Shown here one piece after another: positions 15,951-24,415 of a stretch of 64,000 bases of DNA (positions are counted from its first letter, which is position 1; each line of letters begins with the position of its first letter). This DNA is from Pseudomonas silesiensis (GTDB lineage: Bacteria; Pseudomonadota; Gammaproteobacteria; Pseudomonadales; Pseudomonadaceae): positions 124,001 to 188,000 of the forward strand of contig NZ_CP014870.1 of NCBI RefSeq assembly GCF_001661075.1, read 5' to 3'. A model generated the notes under the pieces. That model saw nothing but the letters and a program-made list of their open reading frames with translations, was not told the DNA's origin and searched no databases. The position numbers were made by a program, and so were the translations under genes.

Positions 15951-18900
15951 AAGGGAGTTTCAACTTATCCGAATGGGCCCTCAAGCATCAGTCGTTCGTC
16001 TGGTACTTGATGTTCGTCGCGCTGCTGATGGGTGTGTTCTCGTACATGAACCTCGGTCGCGAAGAAGACCCGTCGTTCACCATCAAGACCATGGTGATCC
16101 AGACTCGCTGGCCGGGTGCGACCCAGGAAGAAACCCTCAAGCAGGTCACGGACCGGATCGAGAAAAAGCTCGAAGAACTCGACTCGCTCGACTATGTGAA
16201 AAGCTACACGCGGCCCGGCGAATCGACGGTCTTCGTGTACCTGCGCGACACCACCAGTGCCAAGGACATTCCGCAAATCTGGTACCAGGTGCGCAAGAAG
16301 ATCGACGACATCCGCGGGCAGTTCCCCCAGGGCTTGCAAGGGCCGGGGTTCAACGACGAATTCGGTGATGTGTTCGGCTCGGTCTACGCCTTCACCGCCG
16401 ACGGCTTGTCGATGCGCCAGTTGCGCGATTACGTCGAACAGGTCCGTGCCGAGATTCGCGAAGTGCCGGGGCTGGGCAAGGTCGAGATGGTCGGTGAGCA
16501 GGACGAAGTGCTCTATCTGAATTTCTCCACCCGCAAACTGGCGGCGCTGGGCATTGATCAGCGCCAGGTGGTGCAAAGCCTGCAATCGCAAAACGCGGTG
16601 ACGCCGGCCGGGGTGATCGAGGCTGGGCCGGAGCGGATCTCGGTGCGCACGTCCGGTCAATTCGAGTCCGAGAAAGACCTGGCCAACGTCAACCTGAGGC
16701 TCAACGATCGCTTCTATCGTCTGGCCGACATCGCTGAAATAAGCCGGGGTTACGTCGACCCGGCCACGCCGCAATTTCGCTTCAATGGTCAGCCCGCCAT
16801 TGGCCTGGCCATCGCCATGAAAAAAGGCGGCAACATTCAGGCGTTCGGCAAGGCCCTGCACCAGCGCATGAATGACCTGACCGCCGACCTGCCGGTGGGC
16901 GTCGGCGTGCATACCGTTTCCGACCAGGCGGACGTGGTGGAAAAAGCCGTCGGCGGCTTCACCAGCGCCTTGTTCGAGGCGGTGGTCATCGTGCTGGTCG
17001 TCAGCTTCGTCAGCCTCGGGGTACGTGCCGGGCTGGTGGTGGCGTGCTCGATTCCGCTGGTGTTGGCGATGGTCTTCATCTTCATGGAATACAGCGGCAT
17101 CACCATGCAGCGGATTTCCCTCGGCGCGCTGATCATCGCCCTCGGCCTGCTGGTGGACGACGCGATGATCACGGTGGAGATGATGGTCACCCGGCTGGAG
17201 ATGGGCGAAACCAAGGAGCAGGCAGCCACGTTCGCCTACACCTCGACCGCATTCCCGATGCTTACCGGCACCTTGGTGACAGTGGCCGGGTTTGTGCCTA
17301 TCGGTCTGAATGCCAGTTCGGCGGGCGAGTACACCTTCACCCTGTTTGCAGTGATCGCCGTGGCGATGCTGGTGTCTTGGGTGGTGGCGGTGTTGTTTGC
17401 GCCGGTGATAGGCGTGCACATCCTCAGTGCCAACGTGAAACCCCATGATGCGGAACCCGGTCGTATCGGCCGCACATTCAATTACGGCATGCTCTGGGCC
17501 ATGCGCAACCGCTGGTGGGCCATCGGCATCACCATTGCACTGTTCGCGGCGTCGGTGTTCTCCATGCAGTTCGTGCAGAACCAGTTCTTCCCGTCCTCCG
17601 ACAGGCCGGAAATCCTCGTCGACCTCAACCTGCCGCAAAACGCCTCGATCGCTGAAACCCGCAAGGCGGTGGACAAGCTCGAAGCGACCCTCAAGGACGA
17701 TCCGGACATCGTGCGCTGGAGCACCTACATCGGCGAAGGTGCGATCCGTTTCTACCTGCCACTGGACCAGCAATTGCAAAACCCGTACTACGCGCAGTTG
17801 GTGATCGTCAGCAAAGGCCTGGAGTCGCGCACAGCCTTGAGCCAGCGCTTGCGTGAACGGCTGCGCAAAGACTTCGTCGGCATCGGCAGTTACGTCCAGG
17901 CACTGGAAATGGGCCCGCCGGTGGGGCGGCCGATTCAGTACCGGGTCAGCGGCAAGGACATCGATCAGGTGCGCAGGCACGCGATCGCGCTGGCCACCGA
18001 ACTGGATAAGAACTCGCACATCGGCGAGATCATTTTCGACTGGAACGAGCCGGGCAAAGTCCTGCGCATCGACATCGCCCAGGACAAGGCGCGGCAACTG
18101 GGGCTATCGTCGGAAGATGTGGCCAACCTGATGAACAGCATCGTCGTCGGTGCGCCCGTGACCCAGGTCGATGACGATATCTACCTGATCAATGTCGTGG
18201 GTCGCGCGATCGACGCGGAACGCGGTACACCGGAAACCCTGCAGAATCTGCAGATCGTCACACCGGGCGGCACCTCCATCCCGCTGCTGGCGTTCGCCAC
18301 CGTACGCTATGAGCTGGAGCAACCGTTGGTGTGGCGCCGCGACCGCAAACCGACCATCACCATCAAGGCCGCGGTGCGAGACGAGATCCAGCCGACCGAT
18401 CTGGTGAAACAGCTGAAACCGGACATCGAGAAATTCGCCGCCACTTTGCCGGTGGGCTACAAGGTCGCTACCGGCGGTACGGTCGAGGAAAGCGGCAAGG
18501 CCCAGGGGCCGATCGCCAAGGTGGTGCCGTTGATGCTGTTCCTGATGGCGACCTTCCTGATGATCCAGTTGCACAGCGTGCAGAAGCTGTTCCTGGTGGC
18601 CAGCGTCGCACCCCTGGGCTTGATCGGCGTGGTGCTGGCGCTGATCCCGACCGGCACGCCCATGGGCTTCGTGGCGATCCTGGGGATTCTGGCGCTGATC
18701 GGTATCATCATCCGCAACTCGGTGATCCTGGTGACCCAGATCGAGTCGTTCGAGAAAGACGGCTACGCACCGTGGGACGCGGTGCTGCAAGCGACCGAGC
18801 ATCGGCGTCGACCGATTCTGCTGACGGCGGCAGCGGCGAGCCTGGGGATGATCCCGATCGCCCGGGAAGTGTTCTGGGGGCCGATGGCCTACGCGATGAT

Positions 18901-19000
18901 TGGCGGGATCATCATCGCCACCTTGCTGACGCTGCTGTTTTTGCCGGCACTGTATGTGGCCTGGTACAAGATTCGCGAGCCGAAGAAAGAGGCGGCATAA
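15947..19000 (+). CDS. triC: RND efflux pump inner-membrane transporter (TriC-like)
   Basis: A 1017-residue protein, normal length for RND pumps. It begins MKGSFNLSEWALKHQSF, and the first large periplasmic loop follows one membrane helix. The helix-4 proton-relay aspartates are present in ALIIALGLLVDDAMITVEMM. The second half repeats the plan, with helix 11-12 sequence MGFVAILGILALIGIIIRNSV and RRRPILLTAAAASLGMIPI. It belongs to the branch that works with two adaptors. No outer-membrane channel gene is in the operon; TriABC borrows one encoded elsewhere (OpmH/TolC type). No regulator gene adjoins it. Confidence 0.85.
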   Translation: MKGSFNLSEWALKHQSFVWYLMFVALLMGVFSYMNLGREEDPSFTIKTMVIQTRWPGATQEETLKQVTDRIEKKLEELDSLDYVKSYTRPGESTVFVYLRDTTSAKDIPQIWYQVRKKIDDIRGQFPQGLQGPGFNDEFGDVFGSVYAFTADGLSMRQLRDYVEQVRAEIREVPGLGKVEMVGEQDEVLYLNFSTRKLAALGIDQRQVVQSLQSQNAVTPAGVIEAGPERISVRTSGQFESEKDLANVNLRLNDRFYRLADIAEISRGYVDPATPQFRFNGQPAIGLAIAMKKGGNIQAFGKALHQRMNDLTADLPVGVGVHTVSDQADVVEKAVGGFTSALFEAVVIVLVVSFVSLGVRAGLVVACSIPLVLAMVFIFMEYSGITMQRISLGALIIALGLLVDDAMITVEMMVTRLEMGETKEQAATFAYTSTAFPMLTGTLVTVAGFVPIGLNASSAGEYTFTLFAVIAVAMLVSWVVAVLFAPVIGVHILSANVKPHDAEPGRIGRTFNYGMLWAMRNRWWAIGITIALFAASVFSMQFVQNQFFPSSDRPEILVDLNLPQNASIAETRKAVDKLEATLKDDPDIVRWSTYIGEGAIRFYLPLDQQLQNPYYAQLVIVSKGLESRTALSQRLRERLRKDFVGIGSYVQALEMGPPVGRPIQYRVSGKDIDQVRRHAIALATELDKNSHIGEIIFDWNEPGKVLRIDIAQDKARQLGLSSEDVANLMNSIVVGAPVTQVDDDIYLINVVGRAIDAERGTPETLQNLQIVTPGGTSIPLLAFATVRYELEQPLVWRRDRKPTITIKAAVRDEIQPTDLVKQLKPDIEKFAATLPVGYKVATGGTVEESGKAQGPIAKVVPLMLFLMATFLMIQLHSVQKLFLVASVAPLGLIGVVLALIPTGTPMGFVAILGILALIGIIIRNSVILVTQIESFEKDGYAPWDAVLQATEHRRRPILLTAAAASLGMIPIAREVFWGPMAYAMIGGIIIATLLTLLFLPALYVAWYKIREPKKEAA

Positions 19001-19015
19001 AGGCGTCAGAACTGA

Positions 19016-19654
19016 CTACACAGATCTACGCCAAACACTCGCCAACCAAGGCTGCTGCTCCCGCGGCAGCCCCGCCGGCCGGTAGTAATGCTCCAGCTCG
19101 ACAAACCCCGCCTCGGTCAGCAATTGCTGCCACGCGTGAAGATCGTGATACGCCCCATAACGCGGCCCGTTCCACCCCTCCTGATTCTCCCCGCGCGGAT
19201 TGGAACTGAACAACACGCCGCCCGGCTTCAGCGCCCCACGCAGTTCCTTCAACACCCGCGGCAACTCCTGCCGCGGAATGTGGAACAGCACTGCATTGGC
19301 AAAAATCCCGTCGAAACGTTCAGCCGGCAAATCGAGTTTCAGAAAGTCCTGCTGCCAGACCTCGCAACCGCTGTCCTCGCGGGCCATCTGCGCGAACTTC
19401 TCCGAACCATCGAGGCCGACAGCGGTATGACCCATGCGCGTGAACGTCTGCAAATCACGCCCCGGCCCACAGCCAAAATCAAGAATGTCGAACGGCGCCT
19501 CACCCTGGATATGCCGCAACAGGGCATCGATGTTCTGGCTGACATCGTGATCGCGGGTGCCCTCGCGAAACCCTTCGGCCACCGAGTTGTAATGGCCCAG
19601 GGTGGTGGCGGTGATCTGCTCGAGGTCGGCGGGAGTCTGTTTCATGGCAGCCAT
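19016..19654 (-). CDS. Class I SAM-dependent methyltransferase
   Basis: A 212-residue protein with motif I ILDFGCGPGRDLQTF (near residue 57), motif II acid in AVGLDGSEKF, a motif IV segment FDGIFANAVLFHIPR and post-motif LKPGGVLFSSNP. The C-terminus RPAGLPREQQPWLASVWRR is characteristic of a small Pseudomonas group. The substrate is unknown. The start may be at 19654 or three codons later; neither has a good ribosome site. It is convergent with triC (15 bases) and lies just left of the polyketide operon, but its base composition matches the chromosome, so it is probably not part of that operon. Confidence 0.85.
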   Translation of the reverse strand: MAAMKQTPADLEQITATTLGHYNSVAEGFREGTRDHDVSQNIDALLRHIQGEAPFDILDFGCGPGRDLQTFTRMGHTAVGLDGSEKFAQMAREDSGCEVWQQDFLKLDLPAERFDGIFANAVLFHIPRQELPRVLKELRGALKPGGVLFSSNPRGENQEGWNGPRYGAYHDLHAWQQLLTEAGFVELEHYYRPAGLPREQQPWLASVWRRSV

Positions 19655-19772
19655 TCACAATAGAAAAATCAAGTGACCACTATAGGGCTTTCATAGATCC
19701 TTGCACCTTTTGCCGCGCGCTGGAAATCCCGATGTCATTGCCGCATGAATCGGCACGCATGGCTGATCAGGC

Positions 19773-20840
19773 CTAAGGAAAGGTCTGGGACGCGGGGATT
19801 TCGGGGGCAGTTTTGTAACCGATAACCGCACCGTTCGCTGCAGGGGCATCGAACCGGATTGTCTCGAGGCGAGTAAAACCGGTTTTCTTCAACCAGACGC
19901 TGTATTCGGCAGCGGTGTAGTTGCGTCCCCAGGTTTCAATCAGCATGTTAAGGCTCATCAGTGCGGCGCCTGCAGGCCCGTCCTTGCGGTCGTTCACAAA
20001 CTGGTCACAGATGATCAATCTTCCGCCCGGCGGCAAGGCGGAGAAACATTTTGCGATGATCATCTGGCAATCCTCTTCATTCCAGTCAAGCAGTATTCTG
20101 GACAGTAAAATGACCTCATGCCCACAAGGCAGGCAGGGATCAGCGAAGAAGTCTCCTTCGATCAGGGCGATACGGTTTGCAAGGCCCGCCCTATCGATTT
20201 TCGGGCGGGTCAATGTGCAGACAAAGGGTAAGTCATAAACAGCCGCCTTCAATTGGGGATATCGATTGCAAAAAATAATGTCGAAGGCGGCACCGCCTCC
20301 ACCCACATCGAGAAGGCGTCGGGTTGTGGAAAAATCGATTACATCCAGAAGTTTTTGGGCCGTCGTGACCGACAACGCATACATCGCTTCCCAGAAATCA
20401 TGCACAAGGTCGGGATCTTCACCATCAAAGAGACTGGTTTGATTGTTCGGATCCCAGGTTTGCGGACAATTGTCATGCAATGCCTGCCTTAACTGCATCC
20501 ACGCCGGATATTCACGTCGGTCGGCCATTTGAATCCAGCCACCGAAATACATCGGCTTGTCGCGAACGAGGTAGCAATCGGACAGTCGCGAGTTTGCGTA
20601 GCGGTCATCGAGTTTTTCCAGTAGTCCCAGGGCGGCGCAGGCGGTCAATAGCATTTCGGCTGGGCGTGGTTGAATCCTGTAGTGTCGGGAAAATTCAACA
20701 ACAGTGATGCCCCCGGACCTGGAAAGATCAGTAAACAGATTTAGTTCATTGGCAACCGCCAGAACTTTTGACGCCCAAAACCCTGTCACAAGTGCCATGA
20801 GAGGTTGGGCGCTTGGCGTGAGTGAGGTATCTGCCGGCAT
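19773..20840 (-). CDS. O-methyltransferase-fold enzyme (Methyltransf_2 family) of the RppA operon, catalytic His replaced
   Basis: A 355-residue enzyme with an N-terminal dimerisation/winged-helix region (MALVTGFWASKVLAVANELNL) and a SAM domain with motif I LLDVGGGGAAFDI. Typical members carry a catalytic histidine in a L-H-D-W motif; here the same place reads ILLDWNEEDC, with leucine instead of histidine. DnrK and RdmB of anthracycline pathways also lack it (LLNW), and RdmB acts as a hydroxylase. This protein may therefore methylate without a histidine base or do another reaction. It is the last gene of the operon, 46 bases after the NTF2-like gene, with AAGAGAG as ribosome site. Confidence 0.85.
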   Translation of the reverse strand: MPADTSLTPSAQPLMALVTGFWASKVLAVANELNLFTDLSRSGGITVVEFSRHYRIQPRPAEMLLTACAALGLLEKLDDRYANSRLSDCYLVRDKPMYFGGWIQMADRREYPAWMQLRQALHDNCPQTWDPNNQTSLFDGEDPDLVHDFWEAMYALSVTTAQKLLDVIDFSTTRRLLDVGGGGAAFDIIFCNRYPQLKAAVYDLPFVCTLTRPKIDRAGLANRIALIEGDFFADPCLPCGHEVILLSRILLDWNEEDCQMIIAKCFSALPPGGRLIICDQFVNDRKDGPAGAALMSLNMLIETWGRNYTAAEYSVWLKKTGFTRLETIRFDAPAANGAVIGYKTAPEIPASQTFP

Positions 20841-20886
20841 TTATCAACTCTCTTGCGGTTTACTGAAATCAAGTCCGACAGCGACC

Positions 20887-21270
20887 TCAAAAATAACGGT
20901 TAAGCTTGGCTGCGTCATAGGCGTTTTCCCAATGTTCCACAATTCGGCCGTTGCGGAACCGCCATAGTCCGCAGAAAGGCATCTCGTGATGTTGGCCTTT
21001 TATAAAGATACGTAACATGCCGAAGACTGCCCCGAAGTGATCATTCGCGGTGATATCTTTCACGTCCATGATCAGCGTATTGTTGGTCAACTCAATCAGT
21101 TCGAGTTCTTTTTCCAGAACCGCTTTTTTCCCGACTACGTTTCTTGCGTGTCCCGGTATTTCCCGGCTAGCGGTATGCAGGATGACATCATCATCGACAT
21201 ACTGATCGATGCAGCTTAGATCCGCATAGATTTTATGCAGCATTATTGCATTGGGGTGCGAGCCAGACAT
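20887..21270 (-). CDS. NTF2/SnoaL-like protein of the RppA operon (candidate cyclase or dehydratase)
   Basis: A 127-residue single-domain protein of the NTF2-like fold. It shows an N-terminal helix with IYADLSCIDQYVDDDVILHT, central strands, and the typical ending FCGLWRFRNGRIVEHWENAYDA. Members include SnoaL-type polyketide cyclases, ketosteroid isomerase and fungal scytalone dehydratase. Its place between a naphthalene-type polyketide synthase and reductase upstream and a methyltransferase-fold enzyme downstream suggests a ring-closing or dehydrating step on the same intermediate. The start follows AGGAGCATCAGT. The gene has clearly lower GC than the flanks. The reaction is inferred only. 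Confidence 0.75.
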   Translation of the reverse strand: MSGSHPNAIMLHKIYADLSCIDQYVDDDVILHTASREIPGHARNVVGKKAVLEKELELIELTNNTLIMDVKDITANDHFGAVFGMLRIFIKGQHHEMPFCGLWRFRNGRIVEHWENAYDAAKLNRYF

Positions 21271-21309
21271 ACTGATGCTCCTGCTATCATTTTTTTGAAA
21301 AGGTACTGT

Positions 21310-22245
21310 TTAATGTTCAGGTCGCCAGGTTGGCGGATGTGCTTCGTCAACGGCGCTGGCAATGGCCGCCAGGTCGGCAGTACTCAATTGAATATCAGTT
21401 GCCTTTATATTTTCTTCCAGATGTTTGATGGTAGTCGTTCCTGGAATGAGCACAGTCGCCGGCGATTTATGAAGCAGCCATGCCAAGGCAAGTTGCGAGG
21501 GTGATGCGCCGAAGCGCTCTGCAATCGGAGCAAGTACGTTATCCGGACCGACGAGACCGCCATGCCCTAGTGGAAACCAGGGGATGTAGGCGACGTTATT
21601 TTTCTGCGCGTGTTTTAGCGTTGCTTCGTCAGTTCGATCCGCAATGTTGTACAGGTTCTCTATCGCGACGATGTCGACTATCCGTTGAGCTTCCTGCAGT
21701 TGAGCAATGGACACTCCGGGTTGCCCGGACAAGCCGATGTGGCGGATTTTTCCCTGTTTCTGCAGGGCGGCGAGTTCACCTAGTTGATCCTCCAGCGGCA
21801 CGCAAGGGTCGATGCTATGGAGCTGGTACAGCGGAATACGCTCCATACCCAGATTTCGCAGGCTCAGTTCTACCTGTTGACGCAAATAGGCAGGTCGTCC
21901 GCAGGGAACAATGTACGGGGCTCCTGGTTCGCCGTGAATCCAGTCTTTTGGACCGGAACGAAGCAACCCCCCTTTGGTGCATATCACCAGGTCTTCTGCA
22001 TAAGGATGCAAGGCGCGACGAATGATCTGTTCATTGTTTCCTGGCCCATAGCAGTCCGCCGTATCAATGAAGTTGACCCCAAGTTCGACGGCTCGCCGGA
22101 GCAACCTGACCGCTTTTTCCGGGTCGTCGGGATCGCCCCACATGCCGTAGCCGGTCAGGTGCATGGCGCCATATCCAAGACGGTTGACGATCATGTCGCC
22201 GCCAATGGTTAACTGATAAGCAGTTTGTTTTTGTTGATAGCTCAT
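21310..22245 (-). CDS. Aldo/keto reductase of the RppA operon
   Basis: A 311-residue NADPH-type aldo/keto reductase. The catalytic tetrad is in place: aspartate in NFIDTADCYG, tyrosine in DCYGPGNNEQ, lysine in LVICTKGGL and histidine in YQLHSIDPCVP. The C-terminal cofactor segment ends TVLIPGTTTIKHLEENI. It starts after GAGGAGAACATC, 18 bases from the rppA stop. In fungal DHN-melanin formation a short-chain reductase converts tetrahydroxynaphthalene to scytalone; an aldo/keto reductase at the same place in the operon could do a comparable reduction. That role is inference; the family is clear. Confidence 0.88.
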   Translation of the reverse strand: MSYQQKQTAYQLTIGGDMIVNRLGYGAMHLTGYGMWGDPDDPEKAVRLLRRAVELGVNFIDTADCYGPGNNEQIIRRALHPYAEDLVICTKGGLLRSGPKDWIHGEPGAPYIVPCGRPAYLRQQVELSLRNLGMERIPLYQLHSIDPCVPLEDQLGELAALQKQGKIRHIGLSGQPGVSIAQLQEAQRIVDIVAIENLYNIADRTDEATLKHAQKNNVAYIPWFPLGHGGLVGPDNVLAPIAERFGASPSQLALAWLLHKSPATVLIPGTTTIKHLEENIKATDIQLSTADLAAIASAVDEAHPPTWRPEH

Positions 22246-22263
22246 GATGTTCTCCTCGGTGTT

Positions 22264-23322
22264 TTATTGGGAGAGGCCATTGCCCTGCCATGTGCCCAGG
22301 ACAATTTCGGCGGTTATGCCGGGCCCGAATCCAGCGATAATTCCGCGTGATCCATCGGGCAGACCCGCAACGAATTGACGACGCAACGCATCAAGAACAA
22401 CAACGGAAGCGACGTTGCCGTACTCGGTGAGCGTGGCTTGACTGTGTTCGAATAAATCGAGGTCGACCTGCAAAAAGTGCGACAGGTCGGAAAGTATTCG
22501 GGGGCCGCCAGCGTGAATAATATAAAAGTCCAGTTGCTCAACGTCCCAGTCGTGAACAGAGGCCATGGCACGCAATTGGGGGGCTAACTGCTCCATGGTT
22601 CCTGGTACTCGACGGTCCAGCTGGAAGTGAAAGCCGGTGTTCTTGACCGCATAACTGATCCAGTCTTCTGTACCCAGCACCAAGCGCGATCCGTTGTGTT
22701 CAAGTCGCATTCCCCGCCCCCCTTGGCCGCGCACTACAGCAGCACCCAAGGCGTCGCCAAACAAACCGTTCGACAACAGATTGCCGATATTCAGGTCGGA
22801 AGGTTGGTAGCATAAGGAGCAAAGTTCGCAGGCTACAATCAGTACATTCGCTTCGGGATAGGCTTGGCAAAAGTTATGGGCGTGACTGATTGCTGCGCCT
22901 CCTGCGGCGCATCCAAGTTGTGCGATAGGCAGCTGTCGAGTGTCATTGCGAAAGCCCAGATTATTGATGATCCAGGCAGTAAGTGATGGCATGGTGAAAC
23001 CTGTGCATGACACAAAAATGATTGCATTGATTTGTTCAGCGGTTACTTGTGCATTTTTTAATGCTGTTTCAATCACCGCCGGCAGTCGTTTTTTGGCTTC
23101 GTGGACGTAAGTGAGATTGCGCTCCTCGAAGCCTGGGTGATGCAGCGTTTTTTCGATTGACTGCACCAGGTGTCGCTTCTTGACTCCGGTATTTTTTATC
23201 AGGCGCAAGATGAGCGATAAGTTTGTATGGTGGGGATGAAGTTGACGCGCAAGCTCCAGTGTCTGCTCCATGTCGATAGTGTGCTCCGGAACGGAGATGG
23301 CTGGGCAACAGAGTACTGACAT
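22264..23322 (-). CDS. rppA: Type III polyketide synthase, 1,3,6,8-tetrahydroxynaphthalene synthase type
   Basis: A 352-residue chalcone-synthase-fold enzyme. The catalytic triad is at the positions known for the Streptomyces enzymes: Cys138 (AQLGCAAGG), His270 (IIHAGGP) and Asn303 (EYGNVAS). Cys106 and Tyr224, which mark malonyl-CoA-starting RppA enzymes, are also present (VSCTGF, WISYAVKN). The N-terminus (CPAISVPEHTIDMEQTLELA) and PGFEERN resemble RppA far more than PhlD, the phloroglucinol synthase of biocontrol pseudomonads. Expected reaction: five malonyl-CoA to tetrahydroxynaphthalene, which oxidises to flaviolin unless trapped by the downstream enzymes. It is the first gene of a four-gene operon, starts after GAGGGA, and has lower GC than the chromosome around it. 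Confidence 0.93.
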   Translation of the reverse strand: MSVLCCPAISVPEHTIDMEQTLELARQLHPHHTNLSLILRLIKNTGVKKRHLVQSIEKTLHHPGFEERNLTYVHEAKKRLPAVIETALKNAQVTAEQINAIIFVSCTGFTMPSLTAWIINNLGFRNDTRQLPIAQLGCAAGGAAISHAHNFCQAYPEANVLIVACELCSLCYQPSDLNIGNLLSNGLFGDALGAAVVRGQGGRGMRLEHNGSRLVLGTEDWISYAVKNTGFHFQLDRRVPGTMEQLAPQLRAMASVHDWDVEQLDFYIIHAGGPRILSDLSHFLQVDLDLFEHSQATLTEYGNVASVVVLDALRRQFVAGLPDGSRGIIAGFGPGITAEIVLGTWQGNGLSQ

Positions 23323-23473
23323 GACACGATCCCTCGTGTGGATGAATGCTGATGATCAAGTTGGTTTTTAGTTGATGCGCTGGATTATATTTTCATGGCC
23401 GTCGATACCCGGTGGTCTCCAATACAATCGCTGTTCTCATCGTTAATTTGGTTTCTTTTTGCGATAGTATCAA

Positions 23474-23489
23474 CTGTCAAAAATGACAG
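23474..23489. promoter_or_regulatory. Perfect palindrome upstream of rppA
   Basis: CTGTCA-AAAA-TGACAG, 6-bp arms with a 4-base spacer, 151 bases before the rppA start. It is a candidate operator; no regulator gene lies in the operon. Confidence 0.4.
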
Positions 23490-23727
23490 CGGGTTAGTTT
23501 GATTTGGACTTATCGAGCATCGGATTAATTATAGATTCCGGATCCGGGCTACTAAACCCGATCAGTGATGAGCAGTGACGGACGAAGACCAGGCACGGAA
23601 ATCTGTCGGCGCAAGCGTGCGGAATAATCTAGGAAACGTCCTGCAATTGGAAGGAATTGGCCCTGTAGGAAGCCCGTTTTTACTGTAGGAAAACTTACCT
23701 TTCGACCGTGAATGACTTGTGACGAGG

Positions 23728-23757
23728 GAGCAAGCTCCCTCGCCACAAAAGCCTCGC
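23728..23757. repeat. Partial REP unit
   Basis: GCAAGCTCCCTCGCCACAAA resembles the variant REP half also seen near 44540-44560. It lies just after the end of metI. Confidence 0.4.
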
Positions 23758-23770
23758 AACGCCATCAGCC

Positions 23771-24415
23771 TCAGCGTTTGTTAAGACTTCGCGCCAACCG
23801 ATCCCCGCCTAACTGAATCACCGCCACCAACACCACCAACAACACAATCACCGTCAACATGATCTGGCTGTCAAACCGCTGGTAGCCATACCGATAGGCA
23901 ATATCCCCCAGCCCACCAGCACCTATCGCCCCGGCCATGGCCGAGGAGTTGATCATCGTCACCAAGGTGATGGTGAACCCCCCGACAATCCCCGGCAACG
24001 CTTCAGGCAGCAGTACATGCCAGACGATGTGCCAACGCCGACACCCCATCGCCTGCGCCGCTTCTATCAACCCATGATCAACCTCACGCAAGCTGACTTC
24101 CGCGATGCGCGCAAAGAACGGCGTGGCGGCGATGGTCAGCGGCACTACGGCGGCCCAGACACCGTAAGTGGTGCCGACAATCAACCGGGTAAACGGAATC
24201 AGCGCCACCATCAAAATCAGGAACGGAATCGAGCGAAACAGGTTCACGAACGCGCCTAATGCGCGATTCAGTGCCGGCGCTTCGTAGATGCTACCCTTGG
24301 CGCTCGTCACCAGGATCACCGCCAAGGGAATGCCCGCCAGCAGCGCAATCAACGACGACACACCGACCATCAGGAAGGTGTCGATGAAACCTTGCAGCAA
24401 GCGATCAAACCACAT
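23771..24415 (-). CDS. metI: Methionine ABC transporter permease MetI
   Basis: A 214-residue permease with five predicted membrane helices and the permease signature [25 protein letters not shown] (in part, about residues 120-140). It contains the MetI-type segments [19 protein letters not shown] and [19 protein letters not shown]. With MetN it moves methionine or related sulfur compounds. The start overlaps the end of metN by 11 bases. The system sits beside organosulfur monooxygenase genes, so the substrate could be an organosulfur compound rather than methionine. Confidence 0.93.
   Translation of the reverse strand: MWFDRLLQGFIDTFLMVGVSSLIALLAGIPLAVILVTSAKGSIYEAPALNRALGAFVNLFRSIPFLILMVALIPFTRLIVGTTYGVWAAVVPLTIAATPFFARIAEVSLREVDHGLIEAAQAMGCRRWHIVWHVLLPEALPGIVGGFTITLVTMINSSAMAGAIGAGGLGDIAYRYGYQRFDSQIMLTVIVLLVVLVAVIQLGGDRLARSLNKR

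Larger units (their letters stand above)
23323..23770. other. AT-rich upstream region of the RppA operon
   Basis: No protein gene is seen in these 448 bases. On the minus strand the region holds the likely promoter (a TATAAT at 23533-23528) and an inverted repeat at 23474-23489. The right end contains one REP half and the end of metI. Confidence 0.5.

Noticed and set aside
15965..18097. Very long open frame on the minus strand opposite triC
   Set aside because: It mirrors a well-supported RND pump gene; high-GC codon bias leaves the opposite frame open. The protein is histidine- and arginine-rich and matches no family.
23323..23400. Possibility that the type III synthase is PhlD (2,4-diacetylphloroglucinol pathway)
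   Set aside because: Its N-terminus, PGFEERN and Tyr224 match RppA, and no phlACB, phlE or phlF genes are nearby.
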